Assembly (NCBI GenBank): GCA_004556755.1
Contig: SFFW01000003.1
Coordinates: 1-64,000, forward strand
DNA length: 64,000 bases
Direction: 5' to 3'
Source of the DNA: Clostridiales bacterium
Lineage (GTDB): Bacteria > Bacillota > Clostridia > Oscillospirales > Oscillospiraceae
Translations under genes and position numbers: made by a program
The notes under the pieces: generated by a model
Seen by the model: the letters and a program-made list of their open reading frames with translations, nothing else
What the model was told of the DNA's origin: nothing
The model's database searches: none
Part shown: positions 31,422 through 40,802 of the stretch, in pieces
Layout: the number at the start of each line of letters is the position of its first letter
Position numbering within the stretch: position 1 is the stretch's first letter

Positions 31422-32096
31422 GTGTACGAGCTTGAAGAAAAAATCGGGTACAAATTCAAAAACCGGGAGCTGCTTATAAACGCTCTCACGCACTCCTCCT
31501 ACGCAAACGAAAACAGGGGAGACGGCATATCGAGCAACGAGCGCCTTGAGTATCTGGGAGACGCCGTTTTGGAGCTTATAAGCGCAAGGTATATCTATGA
31601 CCTTAAGCCCGCAATGCCGGAGGGCAAGATGACCCGACTGCGCTCGGAGCTTGTGTGCGAGCAGAGCCTGCACAATGTTGCGTTGTACCTCGGACTCGGA
31701 AAGTATCTGCTCATGGGCAAGGGCGAGGACAAAAACGGGGGCAGACAGCGCCCGTCCATCCTTGCGGATGCGGTCGAGGCGGTGCTTGCCGCCGTGTATC
31801 TTGACGGTGGTTTTGACGCTGCCGACGCCTTTATCAGGCGCAGCCTCCTCAACCCTGACAGCATAAGCGAGAGCCACAGCCGTGACTACAAGACCGAGCT
31901 TCAGGAGCTTGTACAGCAGAAGCCGGGCAGAGTCATAAGCTACGTTCCCGCCGGAGAATCGGGACCCGACCACGCCAAGCTCTTCCTGTTTAAGGTCTGC
32001 CTTGACGGTGAGACCGTGGGCGAGGGAAGCGGACGCACCAAAAAAGAAGCTGAGCAGGCGGCAGCCTGCGAAGCGCTGAAGAAGATGAATAAATGA
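31422..32096 (+). CDS. rnc: Ribonuclease III
   Basis: 224 residues. It cleaves double-stranded RNA in rRNA and mRNA processing. The catalytic domain has SSNERLEYLGDAVLELI (about 39-55) with the acidic active-site residues and RPSILADAVEAVLAAVYLDGG (about 110-130). A double-stranded-RNA-binding domain occupies about 150-222 (YKTELQELVQQKPG, GEGSGRTKKEAEQAAACEAL). GTG 31422 follows GGTGAGGAAG. The stop overlaps the next ATG by 4 bases. Confidence 0.95.
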   Translation: MYELEEKIGYKFKNRELLINALTHSSYANENRGDGISSNERLEYLGDAVLELISARYIYDLKPAMPEGKMTRLRSELVCEQSLHNVALYLGLGKYLLMGKGEDKNGGRQRPSILADAVEAVLAAVYLDGGFDAADAFIRRSLLNPDSISESHSRDYKTELQELVQQKPGRVISYVPAGESGPDHAKLFLFKVCLDGETVGEGSGRTKKEAEQAAACEALKKMNK

Positions 32097-33103
32097 CAGC
32101 AAGAAACAGCATAATTCCCGTTTTTGTGCCGCATTTGGGATGCCCCAACGACTGTGTGTTTTGCAATCAGCGCCGTATTTCCGGGGAAAAGGAAGCGGCG
32201 ACGGCGGAAACGGTGAAGAACGCCATAGAGAAAGCAGCCGCTCTGACCCCTTCGGGGACAAAGCGGCAATTGGCGTTTTATGGAGGCAGCTTTACTGCGA
32301 TACCGAAATCCAGCCAAACTGAGCTTTTGCAGGCGGCGGCGCCATATCTTGAGGACGGGACCATAGACTCGATACGCCTTTCCACCCGACCGGACGCAAT
32401 AGACGGCGAGGTACTCAAAAGGCTCAAGCACTACGGCGTAAGGACGATCGAACTCGGCGCTCAGTCAATGGACGACAGGGTGCTGGCACTCTCCGGCAGG
32501 GGACACAGCGCAAAGGACGTGGAGGACGCTTCACGACTCATCATGGCGAACGGTTTTGAGCTTATCCTGCAAATGATGACGGGACTTCCCAGAGACAGCG
32601 AGGAGACGGCGGTCGAGACCGCACGGCGCATGATAGCGCTGCACCCGAACGGGGTTCGGATATACCCGACGGTCATCGTGCGTGACACGGCGCTTTACGA
32701 TATGTGGCGCAGCGGCAGCTATACGGAGCATGACGTGGAGGCGGCGGTGAGCGTGTGCGCACGCCTTGTGCCGATGTTTGAGGAAGCAGGGATACCGATA
32801 ATCCGGCTCGGCCTGAATCCGACGGAGGAGCTGTCGGGGGGAGCCGCAGTCGGCGGAGCGTACCACCCGGCGCTCGGCGAGCTTGTGTATTCACGCATTA
32901 TGCTCAATTCCGCAAGAAAGCTGCTTTCCGAGGTTCACGGCGGCAGCGTAACGCTTGGGGTGAACGCAAGCGATGTTTCGAAAATGGTCGGGCAGCACCG
33001 CTGCAACGTAGAAACGCTCAAGCGTGAGCATTCGCTCGATGCACTGAAAATCAAAAGCTGCGACACGGAAAAAGGCAAAATCGTTATACTCGCTATTGAA
33101 TAA
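32093..33103 (+). CDS. Elp3-like radical SAM protein of unknown function
   Basis: 336 residues. The iron-sulfur motif CPNDCVFC (C17, C21, C24) and GGSFTAIP identify a radical SAM enzyme, which cleaves S-adenosylmethionine to start radical chemistry. The TRPDAI, ELGAQSMDD and QMMTGLPRDSEE segments resemble the Elp3/HemN-like branch. There is no acetyltransferase domain, unlike full Elp3. The position between rnc and smc is, in my experience, common in Clostridia, which argues for a conserved housekeeping role, perhaps in RNA modification. The substrate is unknown. Confidence 0.85.
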   Translation: MTARNSIIPVFVPHLGCPNDCVFCNQRRISGEKEAATAETVKNAIEKAAALTPSGTKRQLAFYGGSFTAIPKSSQTELLQAAAPYLEDGTIDSIRLSTRPDAIDGEVLKRLKHYGVRTIELGAQSMDDRVLALSGRGHSAKDVEDASRLIMANGFELILQMMTGLPRDSEETAVETARRMIALHPNGVRIYPTVIVRDTALYDMWRSGSYTEHDVEAAVSVCARLVPMFEEAGIPIIRLGLNPTEELSGGAAVGGAYHPALGELVYSRIMLNSARKLLSEVHGGSVTLGVNASDVSKMVGQHRCNVETLKREHSLDALKIKSCDTEKGKIVILAIE

Positions 33104-33161
33104 CGACAAGGTTTATTATATAGTATAATTTACGCAATATTGATGTACAGAGGTAGAACGC

Positions 33162-36100
33162 TTGTATTTAAAGGCATTGGAGATCCAGGGCTTTAAATCC
33201 TTCCCGGAAAAGACCCGGATCGTATTTGAGAAAGAAATAACCGCAATAGTCGGACCCAACGGCTCCGGCAAATCGAACATATCCGACGCCATTTTGTGGG
33301 TCATGGGCGAGCAGCGCTCAAAAACCCTGAGAGGCGGCAAGATGGAGGACGTCATTTTCAGCGGAACGGAAAAGCGAGGCGCTTTGGGCTTTGCGCAGGT
33401 GTCGCTGATAATTGACAACTCCGACCGCATATTTGACTTCGACTGCAACGAGCTTACACTTACGAGGCGCTATTACCGCAGCGGAGAGAGCGAGTATTAT
33501 ATAAACAGGGAAGCCGTGAGGCTCAAGGATATAAACAACCTCCTGATGGACACCGGTCTCGGCAGAGACGGCTATTCCATAATCGGACAGGGCAGGATAG
33601 CGGAGATCGTGTCCACCAAAAGCACCGACCGCAGAGAGATATTCGAGGAAGCGGCGGGCATTTCGAGATACCGCAGCCGCAAGGAGGAGTCCGAGCGCAA
33701 GCTTGAAAAGACGGAGGAGAACCTCCTCCGCATCAGCGATAAGATCGACGAGCTTGAGCTTCAGGTCGAGCCGCTTAAAAAGCAGTCGGAGACCGCAAAG
33801 AAGTACCTTGTCCTGCGTGACGAGCTGAGACTGAGAGAGATATCGCTCTGGATGGCGACGCTTGACAAGCTCCGTGCGCAGTCGGGCGAGATAAACGAGG
33901 CGTATAACGAGGCAAAGGCGAGGCTTGACAATGCCCACAGAAGCCTTGAGGCGCTGTATGCGTCGTCCGAGAATCTGAGCGGCAAGATGCGTGAAAAGGA
34001 CATTGAGGTCGAAAACGCAAGAGCAAGGCTTTCGGCGGAGGAGGCGAAGGTCGCCGACGCAGACGCTGCTGCAGCAGCTCTGCGTGCCAATATCGAAAGC
34101 AGCAAAGCGGCGATCGCCCGCATGAAAAACGACATGGCGGAGGCAAGCGAGCGTGTGCTTGAGGTCAGCGGAAAGATCGACCTCAACAACAAGCGCATAG
34201 CGGAAATTGATGCCGAATTGATGGAGCTTGCTGATAAAGCTAAATCGGCTTCAAACGTCATTGAAGGCTGCCGAATGAAGCTTGAATCGAGGGAGCGGGC
34301 ATACCGTGAGCTTGAGGAAAAAACGTCGAGACTGAGCGTCGATACGAGGAGCCTTGACGCAAAGATCAATATGCTCTCGGAGATGGAAAAAGACTACGAG
34401 GGCTTTTCCAAGGCGGTCAAGACCGTCATGCGTGAGAAAAAGCGCGGCAACCTCCGGGGCATACACGGACCCGTTGCAAACCTTCTGCGCACAGATGACG
34501 AGTTTGCGCTCGCAATTGAGACGGCGCTCGGCGCCGCAATGCAGAACATTGCGGTCGATACGCAAAACGACGGTCGCAGCGCAATAGAGCTTTTAAAGCG
34601 CAGCGACTCCGGCAGGGCGACGTTCCTGCCGGTCGATACGATACGGGGCAGCGTGATGAAGGACGCTCCCGTGAACGATCCCGGTTTCGTCGGCGTAGCA
34701 TACGATCTTGCGCACTTTGACGAGAAGTACGACGGCATATTTGCAAATCTGCTGGGCAGGACCGTGGTTGCGGAAACGCTTGCGGATGCCGTCCGCATTT
34801 CCAAAAACAGCGGCAACCGTCTGCGCATCGTGTCGCTGGACGGTCAGCTCATAAACGCCGGCGGCTCTATGACCGGCGGCTCGGCGGCAAAGGGTACGGG
34901 CATACTGTCGAGGGCAAACGAGCTTATAAAGCTCAGAAAGCTCCTTGAGCAAAGGTCCCGTGAGCTTGACGCCGCAAGGGACGAGCTTGCAAAATCTGCG
35001 TCCGCAATGAGCGCACTCAGGTACGAGCTTGAGATGGCAAACGACGATCTCAATTCCGTCAAAAACGAGATCGGTGCGCACAATGCCGAAAAGCGGGCGA
35101 CAGAGTCTGCGATATCGCAGCTCAACGCACTCCTCGACGCACTCTCCGGCGACGGGGAGACACGCAAGGCGGCGCTTAACGCTGCCGATGCCGCAAAGTC
35201 CGAGACAGAGCGCAGGCTTTCCGAGTGCCTTGCCTCCCGCAGGACGCTCAGCGAAACGGCGGAGGCCGTCAGAGCGAGCATTGCGGAGATAAACGCAAAG
35301 AAGCTTGAGCTTGAGGGCAGACGCACAAAGGCGGATAAGGACGCACAGGACAAAAACCGTGAGCTTCTGGAGCTTGAGCGGGGCTGTGCAAGGCTTGAGC
35401 AGAAGAAGGTCGCAGCCGACATGGAGGAAAAGCAGATCCTCGACAAGCTGTGGGACAACTATGAGCTGTCGCACACGGCGGCGCAGAGCCTGCGTCAGCC
35501 CATCGAGAACCTCCAAAAGGAGAGCCGCAGCATAGCGGACCTCCGTCGGCAGATAAGCGCACTCGGCACTCCGAACATCGGAGCCATCGAGGAATACGAA
35601 CGGGTCAGCACACGCTATGACTTCCTTACGGGTCAGCGTGACGACGTTGAAAAGGCGAAAAAGGAGCTGCTCGGCGTCATAAACGACGTGACGGGCGAGA
35701 TGAAAGAGGTCTTTACAAGAGAGTTTAAGCTCATAGACGAAAACTTCAGAGAGACCTTTCTTGAGCTGTTCGGCGGCGGCAAGGCGCAGCTCATTCTTGA
35801 GGACGAGAGCGATCCGCTTGCCTGTGGCATAGACATAAAGGTGCAGCCTCCGGGCAAGGCGGTGTCGAACATCAGCCTGCTGTCCGGCGGCGAGAAGGCG
35901 TTCGTCGCCATAGCGCTGTACTTTGCGATACTCAAGGTCAGACCGACCCCGTTCTGCGTTATGGACGAGATCGAGGCGGCGCTTGACGAGGCAAACGTCG
36001 TGCGCTTTGCGGAGTATCTGCGGCGTGTCTGCTCGAAAACGCAGTTCGTCGTGATAACCCACAGGCGTGGCACGATGGAGGAAGCGGACTATCTTTACGG

Positions 36101-36182
36101 TGTGACGATGCAGGAAAAGGGCGTGTCCAAGGTCATAGAGCTTGACCTTGAGGCGGCGCAGAGATCCGTTGATGAAGGCTGA
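33162..36182 (+). CDS. smc: Chromosome segregation ATPase SMC (short-armed)
   Basis: 1006 residues, against roughly 1150-1200 for most bacterial SMC. The Walker A is GPNGSGKS at 31-38; the first coiled-coil arm runs about 170-430, the hinge about 433-600 (GIHGPVANLLRTDDEFALAI, later GRATFLPVDTIRG), the second arm about 600-850, and the ATPase signature and Walker B lie near 906-945 (NISLLSGGEKAFVAIALYFA, VMDEIEAALDEANV). All catalytic parts are intact, so the deficit lies in both arms. SMC dimers fold and segregate chromosomes with ScpA/ScpB. TTG 33162 follows AGAGGTAG. FtsY starts 10 bases after the stop. Confidence 0.95.
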   Translation: MYLKALEIQGFKSFPEKTRIVFEKEITAIVGPNGSGKSNISDAILWVMGEQRSKTLRGGKMEDVIFSGTEKRGALGFAQVSLIIDNSDRIFDFDCNELTLTRRYYRSGESEYYINREAVRLKDINNLLMDTGLGRDGYSIIGQGRIAEIVSTKSTDRREIFEEAAGISRYRSRKEESERKLEKTEENLLRISDKIDELELQVEPLKKQSETAKKYLVLRDELRLREISLWMATLDKLRAQSGEINEAYNEAKARLDNAHRSLEALYASSENLSGKMREKDIEVENARARLSAEEAKVADADAAAAALRANIESSKAAIARMKNDMAEASERVLEVSGKIDLNNKRIAEIDAELMELADKAKSASNVIEGCRMKLESRERAYRELEEKTSRLSVDTRSLDAKINMLSEMEKDYEGFSKAVKTVMREKKRGNLRGIHGPVANLLRTDDEFALAIETALGAAMQNIAVDTQNDGRSAIELLKRSDSGRATFLPVDTIRGSVMKDAPVNDPGFVGVAYDLAHFDEKYDGIFANLLGRTVVAETLADAVRISKNSGNRLRIVSLDGQLINAGGSMTGGSAAKGTGILSRANELIKLRKLLEQRSRELDAARDELAKSASAMSALRYELEMANDDLNSVKNEIGAHNAEKRATESAISQLNALLDALSGDGETRKAALNAADAAKSETERRLSECLASRRTLSETAEAVRASIAEINAKKLELEGRRTKADKDAQDKNRELLELERGCARLEQKKVAADMEEKQILDKLWDNYELSHTAAQSLRQPIENLQKESRSIADLRRQISALGTPNIGAIEEYERVSTRYDFLTGQRDDVEKAKKELLGVINDVTGEMKEVFTREFKLIDENFRETFLELFGGGKAQLILEDESDPLACGIDIKVQPPGKAVSNISLLSGGEKAFVAIALYFAILKVRPTPFCVMDEIEAALDEANVVRFAEYLRRVCSKTQFVVITHRRGTMEEADYLYGVTMQEKGVSKVIELDLEAAQRSVDEG

Positions 36183-36192
36183 GGAGGCTTAT

Positions 36193-37101
36193 ATGGGTAT
36201 ATTCGACAAAATGTTTTCCGGACTTACTAAGAGCCGAAAGAATCTTGAGGACTTAGAGGAGCTCTTCCGTGACTTCGACCCCGACAGCGAGGACTTTTAC
36301 GACGAGCTTGAGGAGCTTCTCGTGATGAGCGACATGGGCGCAGAGACGACGGCACAGCTTCTGTATGACTATAAGCGCATGATCTATCGTCAGCGCATCA
36401 TGAAGCCGAGACCCGCAAGGGAGGCGCTCGTTTACCTTCTGATGCAGATGCTCAGCGACAACGACCCCGAAATGAAGCTTACGACCAAGCCCTCGGTCAT
36501 ACTCATGGTCGGCGTAAACGGTGTCGGAAAGACGACGACGATCGGCAAGCTTGCCTCCCGCTATAAGGCGGAGGGCAAGAAGGTGCTGCTTTGCGCAGGG
36601 GACACCTTCAGAGCCGCCGCCGCAGAGCAGCTCGGCGTGTGGGCGGAGCGCTCCGGCTCCGATATCGTGCGCCACGAGGAGGGCAGCGACCCCGCATCCG
36701 TGGTGTATGACGGAATATGCGCAGCCAAGGCGAGAGATGCGGACATCATCATCATCGACACCGCCGGAAGGCTGCACAACAAGGCAAACCTCATGAACGA
36801 GCTTAACAAGATAAGCCGTGTGGTGCGCCGTGAGCTGCCGGATGCGGATATCGAGACGCTGATGGTGCTTGACGCAACGACGGGTCAGAACGGACTCATA
36901 CAGGCAAAGCAGTTCCTCGAGACCGCAGGCATCACAGGAATAGTGCTGACGAAGCTGGACGGCACCGCCAAGGGCGGCATAGTGTTTGCGATATCAAACG
37001 AGCTGAAGCTTCCCGTGAAGTACGTCGGCATCGGCGAGGGGATAGACGACCTCATTCCCTTTGACGCAAAGAACTTTGTGGAGGCGCTGTTTAAGGAATG
37101 A
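36193..37101 (+). CDS. ftsY: Signal recognition particle receptor FtsY
   Basis: 302 residues: a compact FtsY without the long acidic A domain of enterobacteria. FtsY is the GTPase that receives the SRP-ribosome complex at the membrane. The N domain is about 1-90; the G domain starts with GVNGVGKTTT (107-116), then LLCAGDTFRAAAAEQL, IDTAGRLHNKANLM and LTKLDGTAKGG. ATG 36193 is chosen because GAGGAGG lies 5 bases upstream; a start at 36142 would overlap smc. The stop overlaps rdgB by 4 bases. Confidence 0.96.
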   Translation: MGIFDKMFSGLTKSRKNLEDLEELFRDFDPDSEDFYDELEELLVMSDMGAETTAQLLYDYKRMIYRQRIMKPRPAREALVYLLMQMLSDNDPEMKLTTKPSVILMVGVNGVGKTTTIGKLASRYKAEGKKVLLCAGDTFRAAAAEQLGVWAERSGSDIVRHEEGSDPASVVYDGICAAKARDADIIIIDTAGRLHNKANLMNELNKISRVVRRELPDADIETLMVLDATTGQNGLIQAKQFLETAGITGIVLTKLDGTAKGGIVFAISNELKLPVKYVGIGEGIDDLIPFDAKNFVEALFKE

Positions 37102-37700
37102 AGCTGATTTTAGCGAGCAACAACAAAAACAAGCTGCGTGAGCTGCGTGAGCTTATGTCCGACACGGGCATCGAAATTTTAAGTCAGAGCGAAGCGGGCT
37201 GCAACTTCGAGGTCGAGGAAAACGGAACGACCTTTGCCGAGAACGCATACCTCAAGGCTGAGGCGGTGTATAAGGCGACGGGGCTTGCGTCCCTTGCCGA
37301 CGACTCCGGGCTTGCGGTCGATGCGCTCGACGGCGCACCCGGAATATATTCCGCACGCTTTGCGCCAGGCGGACACTCCGCCACCGACTATGAGCGCAAC
37401 GTTTATTTGCTTTCCGTGATGGAAAACGTGGAACACAGGGACGCAAAATTCGTCTGTAGTATATGCTGCATCATGCCCGGCGGAGACATCATACGCACCG
37501 AGGAATACTGCTACGGCGATATAATCCGTGAGCAGAGAGGCTCCGGCGGCTTCGGATACAACACAGTGTTCCGCCCCAAGGGCTATGACATCACCATGGC
37601 GGAAATGAGCGACGAGGAACGCTACTCAATATCGCACCGGGGCAAGGCGCTTCGGGAGTTTAAGAAGAAACTGAGGGAATACAATGACACTAAGCAGTAA
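37098..37700 (+). CDS. rdgB: XTP/dITP pyrophosphatase (RdgB/HAM1)
   Basis: 200 residues. It hydrolyses ITP, dITP and XTP so that deaminated purines do not enter DNA or RNA. Family segments: ILASNNKNKLRELRELM, GTTFAENAYLKAEAVY, ADDSGLAVDALDGAPGIYSA, GSGGFGYNTVF and SHRGKAL. The ATG overlaps the ftsY stop (ATGA), and the gene end overlaps yhbY by 17 bases. Confidence 0.95.
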   Translation: MKLILASNNKNKLRELRELMSDTGIEILSQSEAGCNFEVEENGTTFAENAYLKAEAVYKATGLASLADDSGLAVDALDGAPGIYSARFAPGGHSATDYERNVYLLSVMENVEHRDAKFVCSICCIMPGGDIIRTEEYCYGDIIREQRGSGGFGYNTVFRPKGYDITMAEMSDEERYSISHRGKALREFKKKLREYNDTKQ

Positions 37701-37992
37701 GCAAAGAGCGCAGCTTCGGGGCATCGCCATGACCGAGGACACGATAATCCAGATAGGCAAGGCGGGTATCACCGAAAACACGGTGACGGAGGTAAACAAT
37801 GCGCTGGCGGCCCGTGAGCTTATAAAGGGCAGAGTGCTTGAAAATTCGCTGCTCACGGCGGCGGAGGCAGCAAACGCACTGGCAGAGGCCTGCGGCGCCG
37901 AGACCGTGCAGGTCATAGGCAGCAAATTCGTGCTGTTTAAAAGAAACATAAAAGAGCCGAAAATAGAATTGGTGAAGAGCAGGAAGAAATGA
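37684..37992 (+). CDS. yhbY: YhbY/CRM-domain RNA-binding protein
   Basis: 102 residues, a single CRM domain: LSSKQRAQLRGIAM, IQIGKAGITENTVTEVN, RELIKGRVLEN and VQVIGSKFVLFKRN. Members associate with pre-50S ribosomal subunits. It sits directly before the nadD-yqeK fusion, the same neighbourhood as in Bacillus, and overlaps it by 4 bases. Confidence 0.93.
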   Translation: MTLSSKQRAQLRGIAMTEDTIIQIGKAGITENTVTEVNNALAARELIKGRVLENSLLTAAEAANALAEACGAETVQVIGSKFVLFKRNIKEPKIELVKSRKK

Positions 37993-39167
37993 AGATTGCC
38001 ATATACGGCGGCACGTTTAATCCGCCGCACAGGGGGCATGTCGAGTCGCTGCAAGCAGTTTACGAGCAGGCAAAGCCGGACAGGGTGCTGGTCATCCCGG
38101 CGAGCATACCGCCGCACAAAGAGCTTGCCGCCGGCAGCCCCGACGCCGAGAAGCGCCTTGAGCTTACGAGGCTTGCATTTAAAGAGCTTCCGTATGCCAA
38201 GGTGACGGATATGGAGCTTACGAGGACGGGCAAAAGCTACACTTCGGACACCGTGGCGGAGCTTTTGCGCAAGTACCCTGACGCCGAGCTTATGCTCGCC
38301 ATGGGTACGGATATGTTCCTCAGCTTCGAGACATGGCACGAGTACCGCTATCTGATAGATAACGTGACCATGCTCGTCTTTGCCCGCAGAGAGGGCGAGG
38401 ACGAAAAGATATTCAAATACGGGGAATATCTCGAAAGCAAATACGGCGCCAAGATAAACTACATTATGCACGACCCGCTGCCGATCTCCTCGTCGGAGAT
38501 ACGCAGGCTGCTGCCGAGGAGACTCGGAAGAGAGCTTCTGCCCGGCATAGTTTTCGCAAGGATCGTGAAAAACGGGGACTACGCCGCAAAGCCGGATTTC
38601 CCGTGGCTTCGGGAGCAGTCATATGCCTACCTTTCCCCGAAGCGCATCCCTCATGTGCAGGGCTGCGAGTGGGAGGCGGTGCGGCTGGCAAAGCGTTGGG
38701 GCGAATCCGAGGATGATGCCGCAGAAGCCGGAATTTTGCACGATATAACAAAAAAACTTGTGCTTTCCGAACAATTGATATTAAGTGAAAAATATGGTAT
38801 CATTAACGATACCTATGAAACGGCGAACGTAAAGCTGCTGCACGCAAAGACGGGTGCGGCGCTTGCAAGGGATCTTTTCAACATAAGCGACAGGGTGTAC
38901 TCGGCGATACGCTGGCACACGACCGGAAAGCCGGACATGACGCTGCTTGAGAAGATAATTTACATGGCGGATTACATCGAGCCGAATCGGGACTTTCCGG
39001 GTGTGGACAAGCTCAGAAAGCTTGCGTATGAGGACCTTGATGCGGCGATGGCCTTAGGGCTTAAAATGAGCCTTGAGGATATACGAAGTTATGGGGCGGA
39101 GCCGTATGAAGTGACGGTTTCGGCGTATGAGTGGTATAAAGCTAAGCTGACTGAGAAAGGGAAATGA
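37989..39167 (+). CDS. nadD-yqeK: Fused nicotinate-nucleotide adenylyltransferase and YqeK HD-domain phosphatase
   Basis: 392 residues. Residues 1 to about 190 are NadD, which adenylylates nicotinate mononucleotide in NAD synthesis (IAIYGGTFNPPHRGHVES, ARREGEDE, PISSSEIRRLL). From about 205 a YqeK-type HD hydrolase follows (EWEAVRLAKRWGESEDDAAE, LHDITKKL with H251-D252, IRWHTTGKPDMTLLEKIIYM, ADYIEPNRDFPGV). YqeK proteins hydrolyse diadenosine tetraphosphate. In Bacillus the two are neighbouring genes; here they are one frame with no stop at the junction. An LCP gene starts 1 base after the stop. Confidence 0.95.
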   Translation: MKIAIYGGTFNPPHRGHVESLQAVYEQAKPDRVLVIPASIPPHKELAAGSPDAEKRLELTRLAFKELPYAKVTDMELTRTGKSYTSDTVAELLRKYPDAELMLAMGTDMFLSFETWHEYRYLIDNVTMLVFARREGEDEKIFKYGEYLESKYGAKINYIMHDPLPISSSEIRRLLPRRLGRELLPGIVFARIVKNGDYAAKPDFPWLREQSYAYLSPKRIPHVQGCEWEAVRLAKRWGESEDDAAEAGILHDITKKLVLSEQLILSEKYGIINDTYETANVKLLHAKTGAALARDLFNISDRVYSAIRWHTTGKPDMTLLEKIIYMADYIEPNRDFPGVDKLRKLAYEDLDAAMALGLKMSLEDIRSYGAEPYEVTVSAYEWYKAKLTEKGK

Positions 39168-39168
39168 A

Positions 39169-40398
39169 ATGCAGTTATACGGAAACAAAAACGACGGTAA
39201 GCATACCGGGGACAGAAGGCCAAAAAGCGAGGAAGAATTTGCTGCCGAGCAGAGAGCGGTGGACGAAGCTATGAGAGGCAACCGTTCCGGCAAGCGCAAG
39301 AAGCGCAAGAAGAAGGGGTCCGCAGTTAAGAAGATCCTGCTTGCAATACTGATAATCGCAGCGCTTGCCGCCGCAGCATGGTTCATATTTGTCGAGTTCT
39401 TTACCGAAGCGCCCGAGGTCGCACCCGAAGGCAGGGAAGACGGCAAGTTTACCTTCCTCATTGTCGGACTTGACAAGGTCGGCAACAACACCGACACCAT
39501 CATGGTCGCTCGCTTTGATACCAAGAACGACAATATAAACGTCGTGAGCCTTCCGAGAGACACTCTCATTAACTCCGAATCCAGCGTTAAAAAGATAAAC
39601 AGCGTGTACCCCGCAAGCATCAATAACGGCGGCGACGGCTATACCGCTTTGGCGGCTGCGGTCGAGAAGATGCTGGGCTTTAAGGTCGACCACATTGTCG
39701 TCATCGACATTCAGGCTGCGGCCGAGATCGTGGACACCATCGGCGGCGTTGAGTTTGACGTTCCGGTCAACATGAACTACGACGACCCCACTCAGGACCT
39801 GCACATCCACATAAACAAGGGACTTCAGAGGCTCAACGGTGAGCAGACGGTTCAGGTGCTGCGTTTCCGTGCGACCTACGGCATGGGCGACATTGACCGT
39901 ATCGACGTGCAGCAGAGCCTGTTCCGTACAATGGCGTCTCAGCTCATAAGCCTCGGCAACATTCCTAACATCGACGAGCTTATAAGTATTGCGGAAAACA
40001 GAGTCGTGACTTATAATACCCATACGGGCAAGCCGCTTACCGGCGACAATATCCGCTACTTCCTCAAGGAGTTCCTTGACCTCAGCGGTGAGGACATCCA
40101 GTTTATGAAGATGCCGGCGCTGAACTCTTACTGCGGCGAGATATGCAAGGTCAGCTATGTGTTCCCCGACATCGGCGCATGGGTCGATATGGTCAACGAG
40201 CGCATTAACCCCTACGACGAAAAGGTGAGCTACGAGGATCTCGACATGGTGACGGTGATGAACGGAAACTTCTACTACACCACGGAGCCTTTACGTGGCG
40301 GCGTTACGAGCTTCTACCTTTATAGCAGCTATCCCAATGTTGCAAACTACGGTATTCTGCCGTATTCAAGTATCCTGACAGATGAGGGTGATAATTGA
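39169..40398 (+). CDS. LytR-CpsA-Psr (LCP) family ligase
   Basis: 409 residues. LCP enzymes transfer teichoic acid or polysaccharide from lipid carrier to peptidoglycan outside the membrane. A cytoplasmic, very basic stretch (RSGKRKKRKKKG, about 41-52) precedes one membrane helix (about 55-78), then the LCP domain with DTIMVARFDTKNDNINVVSL, PRDTLIN, LNGEQTVQVLRFRATYG and GDIDRIDVQQSLF. The conserved arginines that hold the pyrophosphate are present. It lies between nadD-yqeK and rsfS; its stop overlaps the rsfS start by one base. Confidence 0.93.
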   Translation: MQLYGNKNDGKHTGDRRPKSEEEFAAEQRAVDEAMRGNRSGKRKKRKKKGSAVKKILLAILIIAALAAAAWFIFVEFFTEAPEVAPEGREDGKFTFLIVGLDKVGNNTDTIMVARFDTKNDNINVVSLPRDTLINSESSVKKINSVYPASINNGGDGYTALAAAVEKMLGFKVDHIVVIDIQAAAEIVDTIGGVEFDVPVNMNYDDPTQDLHIHINKGLQRLNGEQTVQVLRFRATYGMGDIDRIDVQQSLFRTMASQLISLGNIPNIDELISIAENRVVTYNTHTGKPLTGDNIRYFLKEFLDLSGEDIQFMKMPALNSYCGEICKVSYVFPDIGAWVDMVNERINPYDEKVSYEDLDMVTVMNGNFYYTTEPLRGGVTSFYLYSSYPNVANYGILPYSSILTDEGDN

Positions 40399-40760
40399 TG
40401 ATGACACCGAAGGAGGTCGTTCAGATCGCCGCAAAAGCGCTGAACGATAAAAAAGGAAAGGACATAAAGGTCCTTAAAACCCACGATCTCACGACGCTGT
40501 GCGACTATTTCGTGATATGCACCGGCACCTCCTCCACACATATCAAGTCGCTTACCGACGAGATCGACAGAGCAATGAGTGAGGCGGGAGAACCGCCCAT
40601 CCGCAGAGAAGGCTACCGCAGCGGCAACTGGGTGCTGCTTGACTTCGGATGCGTCGTCGCTCACGTCTTCACCGAGGACGCAAGAGAGTTTTATAAGCTC
40701 GAAAGGCTCTGGTCCGACGCCGAGGAGATCGACCTCTCATCCCTTATCGGCCCCTGCTAA
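40398..40760 (+). CDS. rsfS: Ribosomal silencing factor RsfS
   Basis: 120 residues. RsfS binds ribosomal protein uL14 and blocks joining of subunits when nutrients are low. Family segments: AAKALNDKKGKDIKVL, LCDYFVICTGTSSTHIKSL, REGYRSGNWVLLDFGCVVAH and FYKLERLW. ATG 40398 follows GAGGGTGAT; a TTG at 40395 is less likely. A small GC-rich hairpin (40749-40766) spans the stop codon. LeuS follows. Confidence 0.94.
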   Translation: MMTPKEVVQIAAKALNDKKGKDIKVLKTHDLTTLCDYFVICTGTSSTHIKSLTDEIDRAMSEAGEPPIRREGYRSGNWVLLDFGCVVAHVFTEDAREFYKLERLWSDAEEIDLSSLIGPC

Positions 40761-40766
40761 GGGGCC
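40749..40766 (+). other. GC-rich hairpin over the rsfS stop codon
   Basis: GGCCCCT (40749-40755) and AGGGGCC (40760-40766) with loop GCTA. No T run follows, so read-through into leuS is expected. Confidence 0.5.
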
Positions 40767-40802
40767 TTCGGACATTTATACTATGATAAGGGAGATATAA
40801 AA

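Noticed and set aside
40761..40802. T-box leader for leuS
   Set aside because: Only 42 bases precede leuS, far too short for a T-box, and no T-box sequence is present.
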